Below are positions 50,865 through 62,425 of a DNA stretch of 64,000 nucleotides, in pieces. The stretch lies in the NCBI RefSeq assembly GCF_003610995.1, contig NZ_CP032543.1, positions 7,174,195 through 7,238,194 on the forward strand. The letters run 5' to 3'. The translations under genes and the position numbers were made by a program. This DNA comes from Streptomyces griseus subsp. griseus (GTDB taxonomy: Bacteria; Actinomycetota; Actinomycetes; Streptomycetales; Streptomycetaceae). The notes under the pieces were generated by a model. The model made no database searches. It had not been told where the DNA came from and worked only from the letters and a program-made list of their open reading frames with translations. Each line of letters begins with the position of its first letter. Position 1 is the stretch's first letter.

Positions 50865-52043
50865 GTGCACCTCGAATACACACCTGAGCAAGAGCAGTTG
50901 CGCACCGAACTGCGTACGTACTTCGCCGGTCTGGTCCCCGACAACGCCTACAGCCGCTACGCGGAACCCGCCGCCCAGAAGCGCTTCTACCGCGAGACGA
51001 TCCGCCGGCTCGGCACCGACGGCTGGCTGGGTGTGGGCTGGCCCGAGGAGTACGGCGGCCGGGGGCTGACCCCGATGGAACAGTTCATCTTCTTCGACGA
51101 GGCGGCCCAGGCGGGCGTACCGCTGCCGCTGATGGCGCTGAACACGGTCGGACCCACGATCATGCAGTTCGGCACCGGCGAGCAGAAGGCGTACTTCCTC
51201 CCGAAGATCCTCGCCGGGGAGATCGACTTCGCGATCGGCTACAGCGAACCGGACGCCGGCACCGACCTCGCCGCCCTCAGGACCCGCGCGGTCCGCGAGG
51301 GGGACGCGTACATCGTGAACGGCCAGAAGATCTGGACCACCAACGGCGACACCGCCGACTGGGTCTGGCTCGCCGTCCGCACCGACCCCGACGCCCCGCC
51401 GCACAAGGGCATCACCATGCTCCTGGTCCCCACCAGCGACCCCGGCTACTCCTGCACCCTGATCAACACGCTCGCCTCGCACGACACGACGGCCAGCTAC
51501 TACGAGAACGTCACCGTCCCCCTCACCCACCGCGTGGGCGAGGAGAACAAGGGCTGGCGGCTCATCACCAACCAGCTCAACCACGAACGCGTCACCCTCG
51601 CCGCCCACGGCACCATGGCGGTCCGCGCCCTGCACGACGTCCAGCGCTGGGCCGCCGAAGCCAAGCTCACCGACGGCCGCCGCGTCATCGACCTCCCCTG
51701 GGTCCGCACCCGCCTGGCCCGCACCCACACCCGCCTGGACGCGATGAAACTGCTCAACTGGCAGATGGTCTCCGCCCTCCAGAACGCCACCCTCACCCCC
51801 CAGGACGCCTCGGCCGTCAAGGTCTACGGCTCCGAGGCCCGCCGCGACGCCTACGCCTGGCTGATGGAGATCGTCGGCTCGGCGGGTCCCCTGAAGGAGG
51901 GCTCGGCCGGCGCGGTACTCCACGGCGAACTGGAACGCGGCTACCGGTCGGCGGTGATCTTCACCTTCGGCGGCGGCAACAACGAGATCCAGCGCGAGAT
52001 CATCTCCTGGATCGGGCTGGGGATGCCTCGGGTGCGGCGGTGA
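50865..52043 (+). CDS. acyl-CoA dehydrogenase (FadE type)
   Basis: 392 residues. GYSEPDAGTDLAALRTRA, GQKIWTTNGDTADWVWLAVRT and a C-terminal GGGNNEIQREIISWIGLGMPR mark the acyl-CoA dehydrogenase fold with FAD. It introduces the alpha-beta double bond in acyl-CoA thioesters. The KstR-like box upstream links it to sterol or related ring/side-chain catabolism, which would agree with the cholesterol oxidase elsewhere in the window. Starts at GTG behind TGGAGGGG. The usual catalytic Glu cannot be placed with confidence, a trait of the heterotetrameric sterol FadE enzymes. Confidence 0.85.
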   Translation: MHLEYTPEQEQLRTELRTYFAGLVPDNAYSRYAEPAAQKRFYRETIRRLGTDGWLGVGWPEEYGGRGLTPMEQFIFFDEAAQAGVPLPLMALNTVGPTIMQFGTGEQKAYFLPKILAGEIDFAIGYSEPDAGTDLAALRTRAVREGDAYIVNGQKIWTTNGDTADWVWLAVRTDPDAPPHKGITMLLVPTSDPGYSCTLINTLASHDTTASYYENVTVPLTHRVGEENKGWRLITNQLNHERVTLAAHGTMAVRALHDVQRWAAEAKLTDGRRVIDLPWVRTRLARTHTRLDAMKLLNWQMVSALQNATLTPQDASAVKVYGSEARRDAYAWLMEIVGSAGPLKEGSAGAVLHGELERGYRSAVIFTFGGGNNEIQREIISWIGLGMPRVRR

Positions 52044-52062
52044 GGGCCTGCGGCGCGGAGAA

Positions 52063-52106
52063 CCGGCCCGGACGGAGATTTCAAGCCGGGTGACGGTCCG
52101 GGCCGG
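52063..52106 (+). terminator. hairpin after the acyl-CoA dehydrogenase gene
   Basis: CCGGCCCGGAC pairs perfectly with GTCCGGGCCGG across a 22-base loop, 20 bases after the stop. Confidence 0.5.
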
Positions 52107-52109
52107 AGA

Positions 52110-52379
52110 TCCGCGATCTGTGACTGGAGCGTTGGCGGCGACAGCTTCCCTCAGCTCGGGCCCGAGAGGCAGCTCAGACAGCGTGACGCGCCCCGGCCCG
52201 ATCCCGTCACTCCCACGGCTCCCTTCTCCCGCCTCAAGCTCACGGAGCCCGAGGCGCTGTCCGACGTCCTGGAGGGGCGCGTCTGCAATGTCTGCGACGG
52301 GGATCCGAACGCTCTGAGGATCGCGGTGCACCGGCTGGACGACAGCACCAGTCGCATCTACCTCAGGGGCGTCAACTGA
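52110..52379 (+). pseudogene. possible C-terminal remnant of an unknown gene
   Basis: In this ~390-base gene-free gap one plus-strand frame without any start codon reads like protein: APFSRLKLTEPEALSDVL, then GRVCNVCDGDPNALRIAVHR and YLRGVN before a TGA. The CxxC and regular third-position G/C suggest the tail of a former gene. I do not recognise the family. Nothing else is seen between here and the AraC-type gene except a leaderless-type GACGAT hexamer. Confidence 0.35.
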
Positions 52380-52436
52380 GGTCCGGTGGCCGGCTCGCGC
52401 CCCTCGCGCGACTCGCCCCCGTGGGACGATGGCCGG

Positions 52437-52856
52437 GTGACGCTGGAGGACCTCGTCCGGCTGCGCCGGGCCCGTGACCGGATGGACCGTGAGTACGCGG
52501 AGCCGCTGGACGTACCGGCGCTGGCGCGGGGTGCGCTCATGTCGCCGGGGCATTTCTCCCGCAGTTTCCGGGCCGCGTACGGCGAGAGCCCGTACAGCTA
52601 TCTCATGACCCGGCGGATCGAACGGGCCAAGGCGCTGCTGCGCCGCGGGGACCTGTCGGTGACCGAGGTCTGCTTCGCGGTCGGATGTACGTCGCTGGGG
52701 TCCTTCAGCTCCCGCTTCACCGAGCTGGTCGGCGTGAGCCCCAGTGCCTACCGGGCGCGGTCGCACGAGGACGGTGCCGCCATCCCGGCCTGCGTCGCCA
52801 AGATCCACACGCGACCGGTCAGGAATGGAGAAGCGAAACCCCCGCCCCGTCCGTAG
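52437..52856 (+). CDS. AraC-family helix-turn-helix regulator, short form
   Basis: 139 residues made up almost wholly of the AraC DNA-binding domain: DVPALARGALMSPGHFSRSFRAAYGESPYSYLMTRRIERAKALLRRGDLSVTEVCFAVGCTSLG in pieces such as SPGHFSRSFRAAYG and VTEVCFAVGCTSLGSFSSRF, with no sensor domain. GACGAT ends six bases before the GTG, a leaderless arrangement, and there is no ribosome binding site. The VOC gene follows after ten bases, a conserved AraC-VOC pair in actinobacteria, so it probably controls that gene. Confidence 0.8.
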   Translation: MTLEDLVRLRRARDRMDREYAEPLDVPALARGALMSPGHFSRSFRAAYGESPYSYLMTRRIERAKALLRRGDLSVTEVCFAVGCTSLGSFSSRFTELVGVSPSAYRARSHEDGAAIPACVAKIHTRPVRNGEAKPPPRP

Positions 52857-52866
52857 CGTGAAGCAC

Positions 52867-53283
52867 ATGGAAATCAAGCTCGCACAGACCTTCATCGCCG
52901 TCGACGACCACGACAAGGCGCTCACCTTCTACCGGGACGTTCTCGGCCTGGAGGTACGCAACGACGTCGGGTTCGAGGGGATGCGCTGGGTGACGGTCGG
53001 CTCCCCGGCGCAGCCGGACGTGGAGATCGTCCTCGAACCGCCGCTCGCCGACCCCAACGCCCCGGCCGCCGACCGGCAGGCCATGGCCGAGCTGCTGGCC
53101 AAGGGCCTGCTGCGCGGCGTCATCTTCTCCACCGACGACGTCGACGCCACCTTCGAACGCATCCGTGCCGCGGGCGGTGAGGTGCTCCAGGAGCCGATCG
53201 ACCAGCCGTACGGGGTCCGCGACTGCGCCTTCCGCGACCCGGCCGGCAACATGCTGCGCTTCAACCAGCCGCGCAGGAGCTGA
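52867..53283 (+). CDS. VOC-family protein paired with AraC regulator
   Basis: 138 residues. QTFIAVDDHDKALTFYRDVLGLEVRNDVG and VRDCAFRDPAGNMLRFNQP are the two halves of a VOC fold. The role is unknown; in such pairs the VOC protein may bind the inducer or detoxify it. The ATG is set by family alignment and follows the regulator's stop by ten bases. Confidence 0.85.
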   Translation: MEIKLAQTFIAVDDHDKALTFYRDVLGLEVRNDVGFEGMRWVTVGSPAQPDVEIVLEPPLADPNAPAADRQAMAELLAKGLLRGVIFSTDDVDATFERIRAAGGEVLQEPIDQPYGVRDCAFRDPAGNMLRFNQPRRS

Positions 53284-53414
53284 AGCCCGTCGGTGGGCCG
53301 GTTCCGCTGCCGGACGGGACCGGGTCGGCGAGAATAGAACGCGCTGTTCGAAAGTGAGCGAGAGCAAGCCGGGGCCGCCGTGGGCGGCGGCCCCGCGCTA
53401 CAGATGGAGAGACG

Positions 53415-55808
<2,394 letters not shown>

Positions 55809-55901
55809 CGGGCGCTCATGGGGGCACCTCGCGGCGTGCGTGAGGGCTGATGGGGGAGCGTCGTACGCCCTGCCTGCCGTGCGTCGTACCTGATGCGTCG
55901 T

Positions 55902-55936
55902 ACGGGGCTGGGGGAGCGGTTGTTCCCCAGCCCCGT
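55902..55936. terminator. hairpin terminator
   Basis: ACGGGGCTGGGG pairs with CCCCAGCCCCGT across an 11-base loop, between the UvrA-like gene and the opposing TetR remnant. Confidence 0.65.
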
Positions 55937-55980
55937 GGGCCGTGCCCGGGCGAGGTTCTCCCCGGCCCCGTGCCCCCCGC

Positions 55981-56440
55981 TCACCCCCGCGCCAGCAGCA
56001 CCTGCACCATCTCGCGCGGCGCGGCCGTGAAGTCCAGCCGTAGTGCCGCCAGTTGCGGGTCGGCCTCATAGGCGGCCGACACCGCCGCCGACGGCTGGTC
56101 ATGGGTCCAGATCGCCCCGCCACCAGCAGCGTTCCGGCCGCCACACGGCCCGCACGGTGGTCGTCCAGCTCGGGTACGTACTCCCCGATGAGGCGCCCCG
56201 GCTCCGTCGCGTGCGCGAGGGCCGCGCGCTCGTCCTGGGCCGCCTCCTCCGCCGACACGTTCCGCTCCAGCTCCGCCGCCTGGGCGCTGATCAGGTCGCA
56301 GAGCACCGGCCGGGCGGCGAGCGAGTCCGCCAGGACGGCGGCCACCCGGCCGGCTGCCGGCGCCCACCCCGGCCACACCCGCACCAGCCTCCAGACGGCG
56401 GGCGCGAGCCTGGGGCGCGACAAGCCCAAGCGCTCTCCGC
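55981..56440 (-). pseudogene. C-terminal remnant of a TetR-family regulator, frameshifted
   Basis: On the minus strand, RLAPAVWRLVRVWPGWAPAA, SLAARPVLCDLISAQAAELE and GRLIGEYVPELDD belong to the ligand-binding domain of a TetR-type repressor. At the GGGG/CCCC run 56115-56118 the frame shifts and continues as AIWTHDQPSAAVSAAYEADP to a stop. The N-terminal HTH is absent: upstream DNA belongs to another, opposite-strand gene fragment. Truncation is real; the internal shift may be a sequence error. Confidence 0.6.
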
Positions 56441-56602
56441 TCAACTCCTTCACCGTGCTGCCCTCCCAACTCCCCGAGCAGGGCGCGGAAGCGCTGCTGT
56501 ACGCGGCGGCCGACCCCGGGTCCGTCCCCGGCGGCTACCACGGACCGGGCGGCCGCCTCGGACTCGTCGGCCCGACCGCCCCGGCCCGCATCACCCGCCG
56601 GG
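56412..56602 (+). pseudogene. C-terminal remnant of an SDR oxidoreductase
   Basis: On the plus strand RDKPKRSPLNSFTVLPSQLP, EQGAEALLYAAADP and GYHGPGGRLGLVGPTAPARI match the last ~60 residues of short-chain dehydrogenase/reductases of the retinol-dehydrogenase type. The Rossmann part is missing. It is wedged between two minus-strand fragments. Confidence 0.55.
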
Positions 56603-56822
56603 CCCCGTCCAGGACCAGCACGAACCCGTCGCGCTCCCGGTAGAGCCGCCGCCGCTTCGGACCGGCCGGATGCACCGGCTCGTACCCCTCGGCCCGCTGC
56701 CGCAGCGCTTCCAGCGTCTCCTCGCGCGTGCCGTCCACATGGTCCATGACGCCGGCCGACCAGACCCGGCGCCGGCCGCCGAGCCCCAGGTTCCGCTCCA
56801 CCAGCAGCCCCCATCCGGGCAT
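56590..56822 (-). pseudogene. N-terminal fragment of a conserved Streptomyces protein
   Basis: An ATG with GGGGAGA upstream opens MPGWGLLVERNLGLGGRRRV and runs through GTREETLEALRQRAEGYEP and RLYRERDGFVLVLDGARRV, a pattern of a conserved actinobacterial protein of unknown function. After ~77 codons it runs into the SDR remnant and loses homology. Between here and the kinase start (56823-57004) I see no gene, only the kinase's likely promoter with a CATACT hexamer at ~56976. Confidence 0.5.
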
Positions 56823-57004
56823 GATCTCCCCGCTCTCCGTTCGCTCCACCGTGCCGCGACGGCCCTTTGCCACGGAAGGGCGGAGCGTCGCACCATTGTT
56901 TCCGATCTTGTTACGCGCCCCGGCGCCGCCCGGGTACCCGGCCCAGCCGCGTACCGCCTCCGCCAGGAGGCCGCCATACTGGACGGGCCGGGGAGGGCGC
57001 AGCG

Positions 57005-59317
57005 GTGGTGGCGGGGAACGACGGGGGCGGGAAACGGCAGATGGCGGACACCAGGCTGATCCAGAGCCGGTACCGGCTGCTCGAGCTGATCGGGCGCGGT
57101 GGCATGGGCGAGGTGTGGCGGGCCCGCGACGAGTCGCTGGGCCGCCTGGTCGCCGTCAAATGCCTCAAGCCCATGGGCCCCCAGCACGACCAGGCGTTCA
57201 CCCGCGTCCTGCGCGAACGGTTCCGCCGCGAGGCCCGGGTCGCCGCCTCCCTCCAGCACCGGGGCGTCACCGTCGTCCACGACTTCGGCGAACACGAAGG
57301 CGTCCTCTACCTCGTCATGGAGCTGCTGGACGGGCACAACCTGAGCCAGCTGCTGGAGGGGAACCAGCAGCGTCCGCTCCCCGTCGACCACGTCGTCGAC
57401 ATCGCCGAACAGGTCGCCGACGCGCTCGGCTACACCCACCGGCAGGGCATCGTCCACCGCGATCTGAAGCCCGCCAACATCATGCGGCTGAGCGACGGCA
57501 CGGTGAAGATCTGTGACTTCGGCATAGCGCGCCTCGGCCGCGACATCGGCGTCACCTCCCGGCTCACCACCACCGGCATCGCCATGGGCACCCCGCACTA
57601 CATGTCGCCCGAGCAGATCGGCGGGAAGGAGGTCGACCACCGCAGCGACCTCTACTCGCTGGGCTGTGTGCTGTACGAGATCGCCACCGGCGTACCGCCG
57701 TTCGACCTGGAGGACCCCTGGTCCATCCTCGTCGGACACCGCGACACCCAGCCCGAGCCGCCGCGCACCCACCGTGCCGAACTCCCCGGCTTCTTCGACC
57801 GCGTCGTCCTGGACCTGCTGGCCAAGGCCCCCGACGAGCGGCCCGCCGACGCGAGCGACCTCCGCCGCCGCATCCTGCTCGGCCGCACCGGCGGACAGAC
57901 CGGACCCGGGGCCGTCCACCCGCCGACCGCCCCGTACCAGGCCGCGCCCACCACCGCCCCGCACCAGGACCCCCACCGCGCGGAACCCGAACTGCCCCCC
58001 TGGGCCCGGGACATGACCCCCGGACACAAGGCGACCGGTTCCCTGAGCCGGGAGGCCGGCCCACCCGGTCCCGCCGCCGGACTGACCAGCCGGTGGACCA
58101 CCGCGACGAGCACCGCCGCCACCCCGCCGCCCGGCACCGACGGCTCCACCCGCGTCCCGCCCGCCCCCGCCCCCGAACTGCTCGCCGCGCTCGCCGGCCG
58201 CCACAGCTCGGGCATCGACCTGGGGCGGCTGGGCCGCTGGGAGGAGGCGGGCGAGGTGCACCGCGCGGTCGCCGCACAGCGCGAGAGCGTCCTCGGGCCC
58301 GACCACCCGGACACCCTCGCCAGCCGGTACGAGATCGGCTTCACCCTCAGCCGCACCGGCCGGGCCGCCGACGCGCTGCGCGAGTTCGGCCAGGTCGCCG
58401 CCGCCCGGGAACGCACCCTGGGCCCCGACGACCCGCAGACTCTCGCCGCCCGGCAGGAGACCGCGTACGTCCTCGGACAGCTCGGCCGCTACTTCGAAGC
58501 ACACCAGGTGTACGCCGCGGTCCTCGCCGGCCGCGAACGTTCCATGGGCCCCGACCACCCCGACACCCTGCACTGCCGCCACAACCTGGCGTTCAACCTC
58601 AGCCGTCTCGGACGCCCCGAGGAGTCGTGGCAGCTGGCCCGCCAGGTGGCCGAGGACCGGGCCCGGCTGCTCGGCGCGACCCACCCCGACACCCTCGCCA
58701 CCCGGTACGAGGTCGCCTACACCCTGGGCCGGCTGGGCCGCTGGGCGGAAGCGCTGGAGACCTACCAGGACGTGGCCCGCGCCCGTGCCGCCACCCTCGG
58801 CCCCGACCACCCCGACACCCTCGCCGCCCGCTACGAGGCGGGCATCGGCCTCGGCCGGCTCGGCCGCAGCGCGGAGGCCCTGGAGCTCTACCGGGCGCTG
58901 GTCGCCGACCGTACGCGGGTGGGCGGCCCCTCCGACGCCGAGACGCTCCGCGCCCGCCACGGCCTGGGCGTCAACCTGGGCCGGATGGGCCGCTGGGAGG
59001 AGGCGCTCGCCGAGGCGCGCGAGGTGTGCGCGCTGCGGGGAAGCACGCTCGGCCCGGACCACCCGGACACCGTGATCAGCTGCCGCGAGGTCGCGGTGGC
59101 CCTCGGCTGGCTCGGCCGGTGGTCCGACGCCCTCACCGCCTACCGCCAGGTCACCGAGGCACGGGGCCGGGCACTGGGCCCCGACCACCCGGAGACCCTG
59201 GCCGCCCGCAGCGACGAGGCACACTGCCTGGACCGGCTCGGGCGCAAGGACGAGGCCGCCGAGCTGTACCGCACCCTCGCCGCGCACCGGGCCCAGAACG
59301 CGCTGCCGCCGCACTGA
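57005..59317 (+). CDS. serine/threonine kinase with TPR repeats
   Basis: ~770 residues. Kinase domain ~20-290: glycine loop GRGGMGEVW (30-38), VAVK (Lys52), catalytic HRDLKPANI, DFGIARL and GTPHYMSPEQ. A Pro-rich linker (~300-390) has no transmembrane helix. From ~400 come eight ~42-residue repeats built on LGPDHPDTLAARYE, each with an upstream LGRLGRWAEALE-type helix, that is, TPR_12 repeats. A soluble Hanks-type kinase with a protein-binding TPR array suggests signalling on a protein complex. GGGGAGGG precedes the GTG start; an ATG 12 codons later is an alternative. The extended Pro-rich frame further upstream is not used. Confidence 0.88.
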   Translation: MVAGNDGGGKRQMADTRLIQSRYRLLELIGRGGMGEVWRARDESLGRLVAVKCLKPMGPQHDQAFTRVLRERFRREARVAASLQHRGVTVVHDFGEHEGVLYLVMELLDGHNLSQLLEGNQQRPLPVDHVVDIAEQVADALGYTHRQGIVHRDLKPANIMRLSDGTVKICDFGIARLGRDIGVTSRLTTTGIAMGTPHYMSPEQIGGKEVDHRSDLYSLGCVLYEIATGVPPFDLEDPWSILVGHRDTQPEPPRTHRAELPGFFDRVVLDLLAKAPDERPADASDLRRRILLGRTGGQTGPGAVHPPTAPYQAAPTTAPHQDPHRAEPELPPWARDMTPGHKATGSLSREAGPPGPAAGLTSRWTTATSTAATPPPGTDGSTRVPPAPAPELLAALAGRHSSGIDLGRLGRWEEAGEVHRAVAAQRESVLGPDHPDTLASRYEIGFTLSRTGRAADALREFGQVAAARERTLGPDDPQTLAARQETAYVLGQLGRYFEAHQVYAAVLAGRERSMGPDHPDTLHCRHNLAFNLSRLGRPEESWQLARQVAEDRARLLGATHPDTLATRYEVAYTLGRLGRWAEALETYQDVARARAATLGPDHPDTLAARYEAGIGLGRLGRSAEALELYRALVADRTRVGGPSDAETLRARHGLGVNLGRMGRWEEALAEAREVCALRGSTLGPDHPDTVISCREVAVALGWLGRWSDALTAYRQVTEARGRALGPDHPETLAARSDEAHCLDRLGRKDEAAELYRTLAAHRAQNALPPH

Positions 59318-59473
59318 GCGGGGACCGTCCGGCGGGTCGGCCCGAACCCGCGGCGGAAGGACGCGCCCGGCCGGCGGGAACGGTCCCGAGCTTCCCGGCG
59401 GAAGCGCACCGGACCTGCTGCAACGACCCCGAGCCCCCTGGCCGGGACGCCGCCCCGCATGTTACGAAGGTGC

Positions 59474-61065
59474 ATGCCCGCACCCGAGCCGTCCGCATCC
59501 CCGACGCCTACCCGCCGGCCCGGCGCGCCCTCCCGGGACCGCTACGACGCCGTGATCGTGGGCGGCGGCCACAACGGTCTGGTCGCCGCCGCCTATCTCG
59601 CCCGCGCCGGACAGTCCGTCCTCGTCCTGGAACGCCTGGACACCACCGGGGGAGCGGCCGTCTCCACCCGCCCCTTCGCCGGGGTCGACGCCCGCCTCTC
59701 GCGCTACTCCTACCTGGTCTCGCTGCTGCCGCAGAAGATCGTCCGCGACCTCGGCCTCGACTTCGCCGTACGCAAGCGGACCGTGTCCTCGTACACCCCC
59801 GCGCTGCGCGACGGACGCCCCACCGGGCTCCTCGTCGGCGGCGACCGTACGCGGGAGTCGTTCGCCGCGCTGACCGGGGGCGAGCGGGAGTACGAGGCGT
59901 GGCAGCGCTTCTACGCGATGACGCGGCGCGTCGCCGAACGGGTCTTCCCGACCCTCACCGAACCGCTGCCCGCCCGCGACGCGCTGAGGGCCCGTATCGA
60001 CGACACCGAAGCCTGGCGAACCCTGTTCGAGGAGCCCATCGGGGTGGCCGTCGAACGCAACTTCACCGACGACCTGGTACGCGGCGTGGTCCTGACCGAC
60101 GCCCTGATCGGCACCTTCGCCGACGCCCACGACGCCTCACTGCTCCAGAACCGGTGCTTCCTCTACCACGTGATCGGCGGCGGAACCGGTGACTGGGACG
60201 TCCCCGTCGGCGGTATGGGAGCCCTGACCGACGCCCTTGCCCGTGCCGCCCGTACGGCGGGCGCCGAGATCCGCGTACGGCACGAGGCGACCCGGATCGA
60301 GACCGACGGCACACACGCCGAGGTCACCGTCCGCACACCGGACGGCGAACACGTCGTCGCCGCCCGCCGGGTGCTCGTCAACGCCTCACCGCAGGCCCTC
60401 GCCGCCCTCCTCGGGGAGACCCCGCCACCGCCCTCCGAGGGCGCCCAGCTCAAGGTGAACATGCTGCTCACCCGGCTGCCAAGACTCCGTGACCGGACCG
60501 TCGACCCCCGCCAGGCCTTCGCCGGAACGTTCCACATCGCCGAGGGATACGGGCAGCTGGCCGACGCCTACCGGGACGCTGCCGCCGGACGGCTGCCCGC
60601 CGCACCGCCGTCCGAGATCTACTGCCACTCGCTGACCGACCCCTCGATCCTCGGCCCCGGCCTAGCCGCGCGCGGCTACCAGACCCTCACCCTCTTCGGC
60701 CTCCACACCCCGGCCCGGCTCTTCGCCGCCGACAACGACGCCGCCCGGACCGCCCTGCTGAAGGCGACCCTCGCCGAACTGGACGCCCACCTGGAGGAGC
60801 CGATCAACGACTGCCTGGCCCTCGATGAGAACGGCGAACCCTGCATCGAGGCCAGGACCCCCTCGACCTCGAACGCGATCTGCGCCTGCCCGGCGGCCAC
60901 ATCTTCCACCGCGACCTCTCCTTCCCGTACGAGAGCGGGACCACCGGTCCGTGGGGCGTGGAGACCGCTCACGCCAACGTCCTGCTCTGCGGAGCGGGCG
61001 CGGTGCGCGGCGGCGGGGTCAGCGGGGTACCCGGCCACAACGCGGCGATGGCCGCCCTGGGCTAG
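59474..61065 (+). pseudogene. phytoene-dehydrogenase-like FAD oxidoreductase, one frameshift
   Basis: ~530 residues once repaired. FAD motif VIVGGGHNGLVAAAYLARAG, then RLDTTGGAAVSTRPFAGVDA and a C-terminal GAGAVRGGGVSGVPGHNAAMAALG identify the CrtI-like/phytoene desaturase-related family of NAD(P)/FAD oxidoreductases. The frame breaks after NGEPCIEARTP; one C added to the run at 60858-60862 restores LDLERDLRLPGGHIFHRDLS and the normal stop. A sequence error is likely. GAAGG lies before the ATG. Substrate unknown; no carotenoid genes adjacent. Confidence 0.8.
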
Positions 61066-61068
61066 CCC

Positions 61069-62259
61069 CTACCGCAGGTCCCGGCGTTCCACGGCGGCGG
61101 CGATCGCCGTGTGGCCCGCGGGCCCCGGGTGCAGGCCGTCGCCGCTGTCGTACGCCGGCAGCAGTCGCGAAGGCCGGTCCGGATCGCGGAGCGCGGCGTC
61201 GAAGTCGGCGACGGCGTCGAAGATCCGTCCGGTGCGCACGGCCTCGTTGACCTGCCGGCGCACCGCGTCCTGCTCAGGCGTCCAGCGCGTCCACCCCTCG
61301 AACGGCGTGATGGTGGCGCCCACCACCCGCAGTCCGGCGGAGCGGGCGCGCAGGGCCAGTTGGCGGTAGCCGGCCACCATCCGCGACGGGTCGCGCTCGT
61401 TGGGCTCATGGTGGAGGTCGTTGACGCCCAGGTGGACCAGGACCGTCCGCAGCCCCGGCAGCGACAGCACGTCCCGGTCGAAGCGGGCCTGACCGCCCGG
61501 CCCGAAGCGGTCGCTGTCCAGGAGCAGACGGTTGCCGCTGATGCCGAGGTTGGCGACGGCGGATCCGGGCAGCCTGCGGGCCAGCTGGTCGGGCCAGCGG
61601 AGGTCCGCGTCGTCGGGGTGCCGGAGCCCTCGGCGATGGAGTCGCCCAGCACGGCGAGGACCGGGCCGCGCGCCCGGTCGTCCCGACCCCGGTCAGGAGG
61701 AGGACGGACCGGGTCCGGACCCCGTCGACGGTGTGCCAGGCGTGCGTGTTGCGGTGGAAGGAGAGCGGACCGGTGGGGCCCGGGAGCCGTGTCTCGACGG
61801 TCAGCAGGGAACCGTCCTCCACCTGGAGCCCTTCCACCGGGTCGCTGGTGAGTGAGGAACCCGCCGCCAGCCACCCCTGCCGCTGACCGGTGAAGGTGAC
61901 CGGGTGGCCGTCGGCGGTCACCGGGCCCACCAGCACCGGCGCGGTCCCGAAGGCGTTGGCGTAACGGAGTCTGACCTGCCCGCCCGCCGAGAGCCGCAGC
62001 CGCGCGGTGCAGAGCCCGTCGGTGAGACCGGCGAACGCGAGCGGTCGTCCGGGGTGGGCGCGGTCTGCGCGGTCGCCAGGAAGCGGTCCAGGTGGTGGCC
62101 GAGGGAGGCGGCGGGCGTGGCCGCTTGGGCGTCCGGGGCGGTGAGGGCCGCCGTGATCCCGGCCGCCGCCGCGTACAGCAGACCCCGCCGCGCGGGCAGG
62201 TGGAGCCGGCCGCCGGTCACCGGAGAGCGCCGGGCAGGACGGGGTGGTGCGCCGGACAC
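61069..62259 (-). pseudogene. secreted SGNH/GDSL hydrolase, three frameshifts
   Basis: Repaired, ~400 residues: signal peptide (RRGLLYAAAAGITAALTAPD), a beta-rich N-terminal domain (LCTARLRLSAGGQVRLRYAN), and an SGNH hydrolase with VLAVLGDSIAEGSG (Ser), GISGNRL, LVHLGVNDLHHEP and SGDGLHPG (Asp/His). The frame is broken at about 62043, 61682 and 61615; each break is mended by one added base in a G/C run. The family de-esterifies lipids or polysaccharides. The start is uncertain: a GTG at 62259 fits the signal peptide frame, whereas an ATG at 62266 has the better AGGAGG but another frame. Confidence 0.75.
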
Positions 62260-62355
62260 TGCTCATGGGGGTGCCTCCTGGAGTCGCCCGAGGGGAGTGG
62301 TCTGTGCGCGGCCCGTGTCAGCCAACAGCCCCCAATGAACGGGTGGTGACATCGT

Positions 62356-62401
62356 CACGCTCCGGGCGCGACGCCATTATGACGGCCGCGCCCGGAGCGT
62401 G
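62356..62401 (-). terminator. hairpin terminator
   Basis: CACGCTCCGGGCGCG pairs perfectly with CGCGCCCGGAGCGTG across a 16-base loop, just beyond the stop of the serine hydrolase gene. Confidence 0.75.
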
Positions 62402-62425
62402 GGGGCTCACCACGCGCCCCGCCGC

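Noticed and set aside
53334..53350. GAAC-GCGCT-GTTC before the UvrA-like gene as a LexA (SOS) box
   Set aside because: The centre is five bases instead of the four in the actinobacterial consensus, and outer positions do not fit, so I do not call it.
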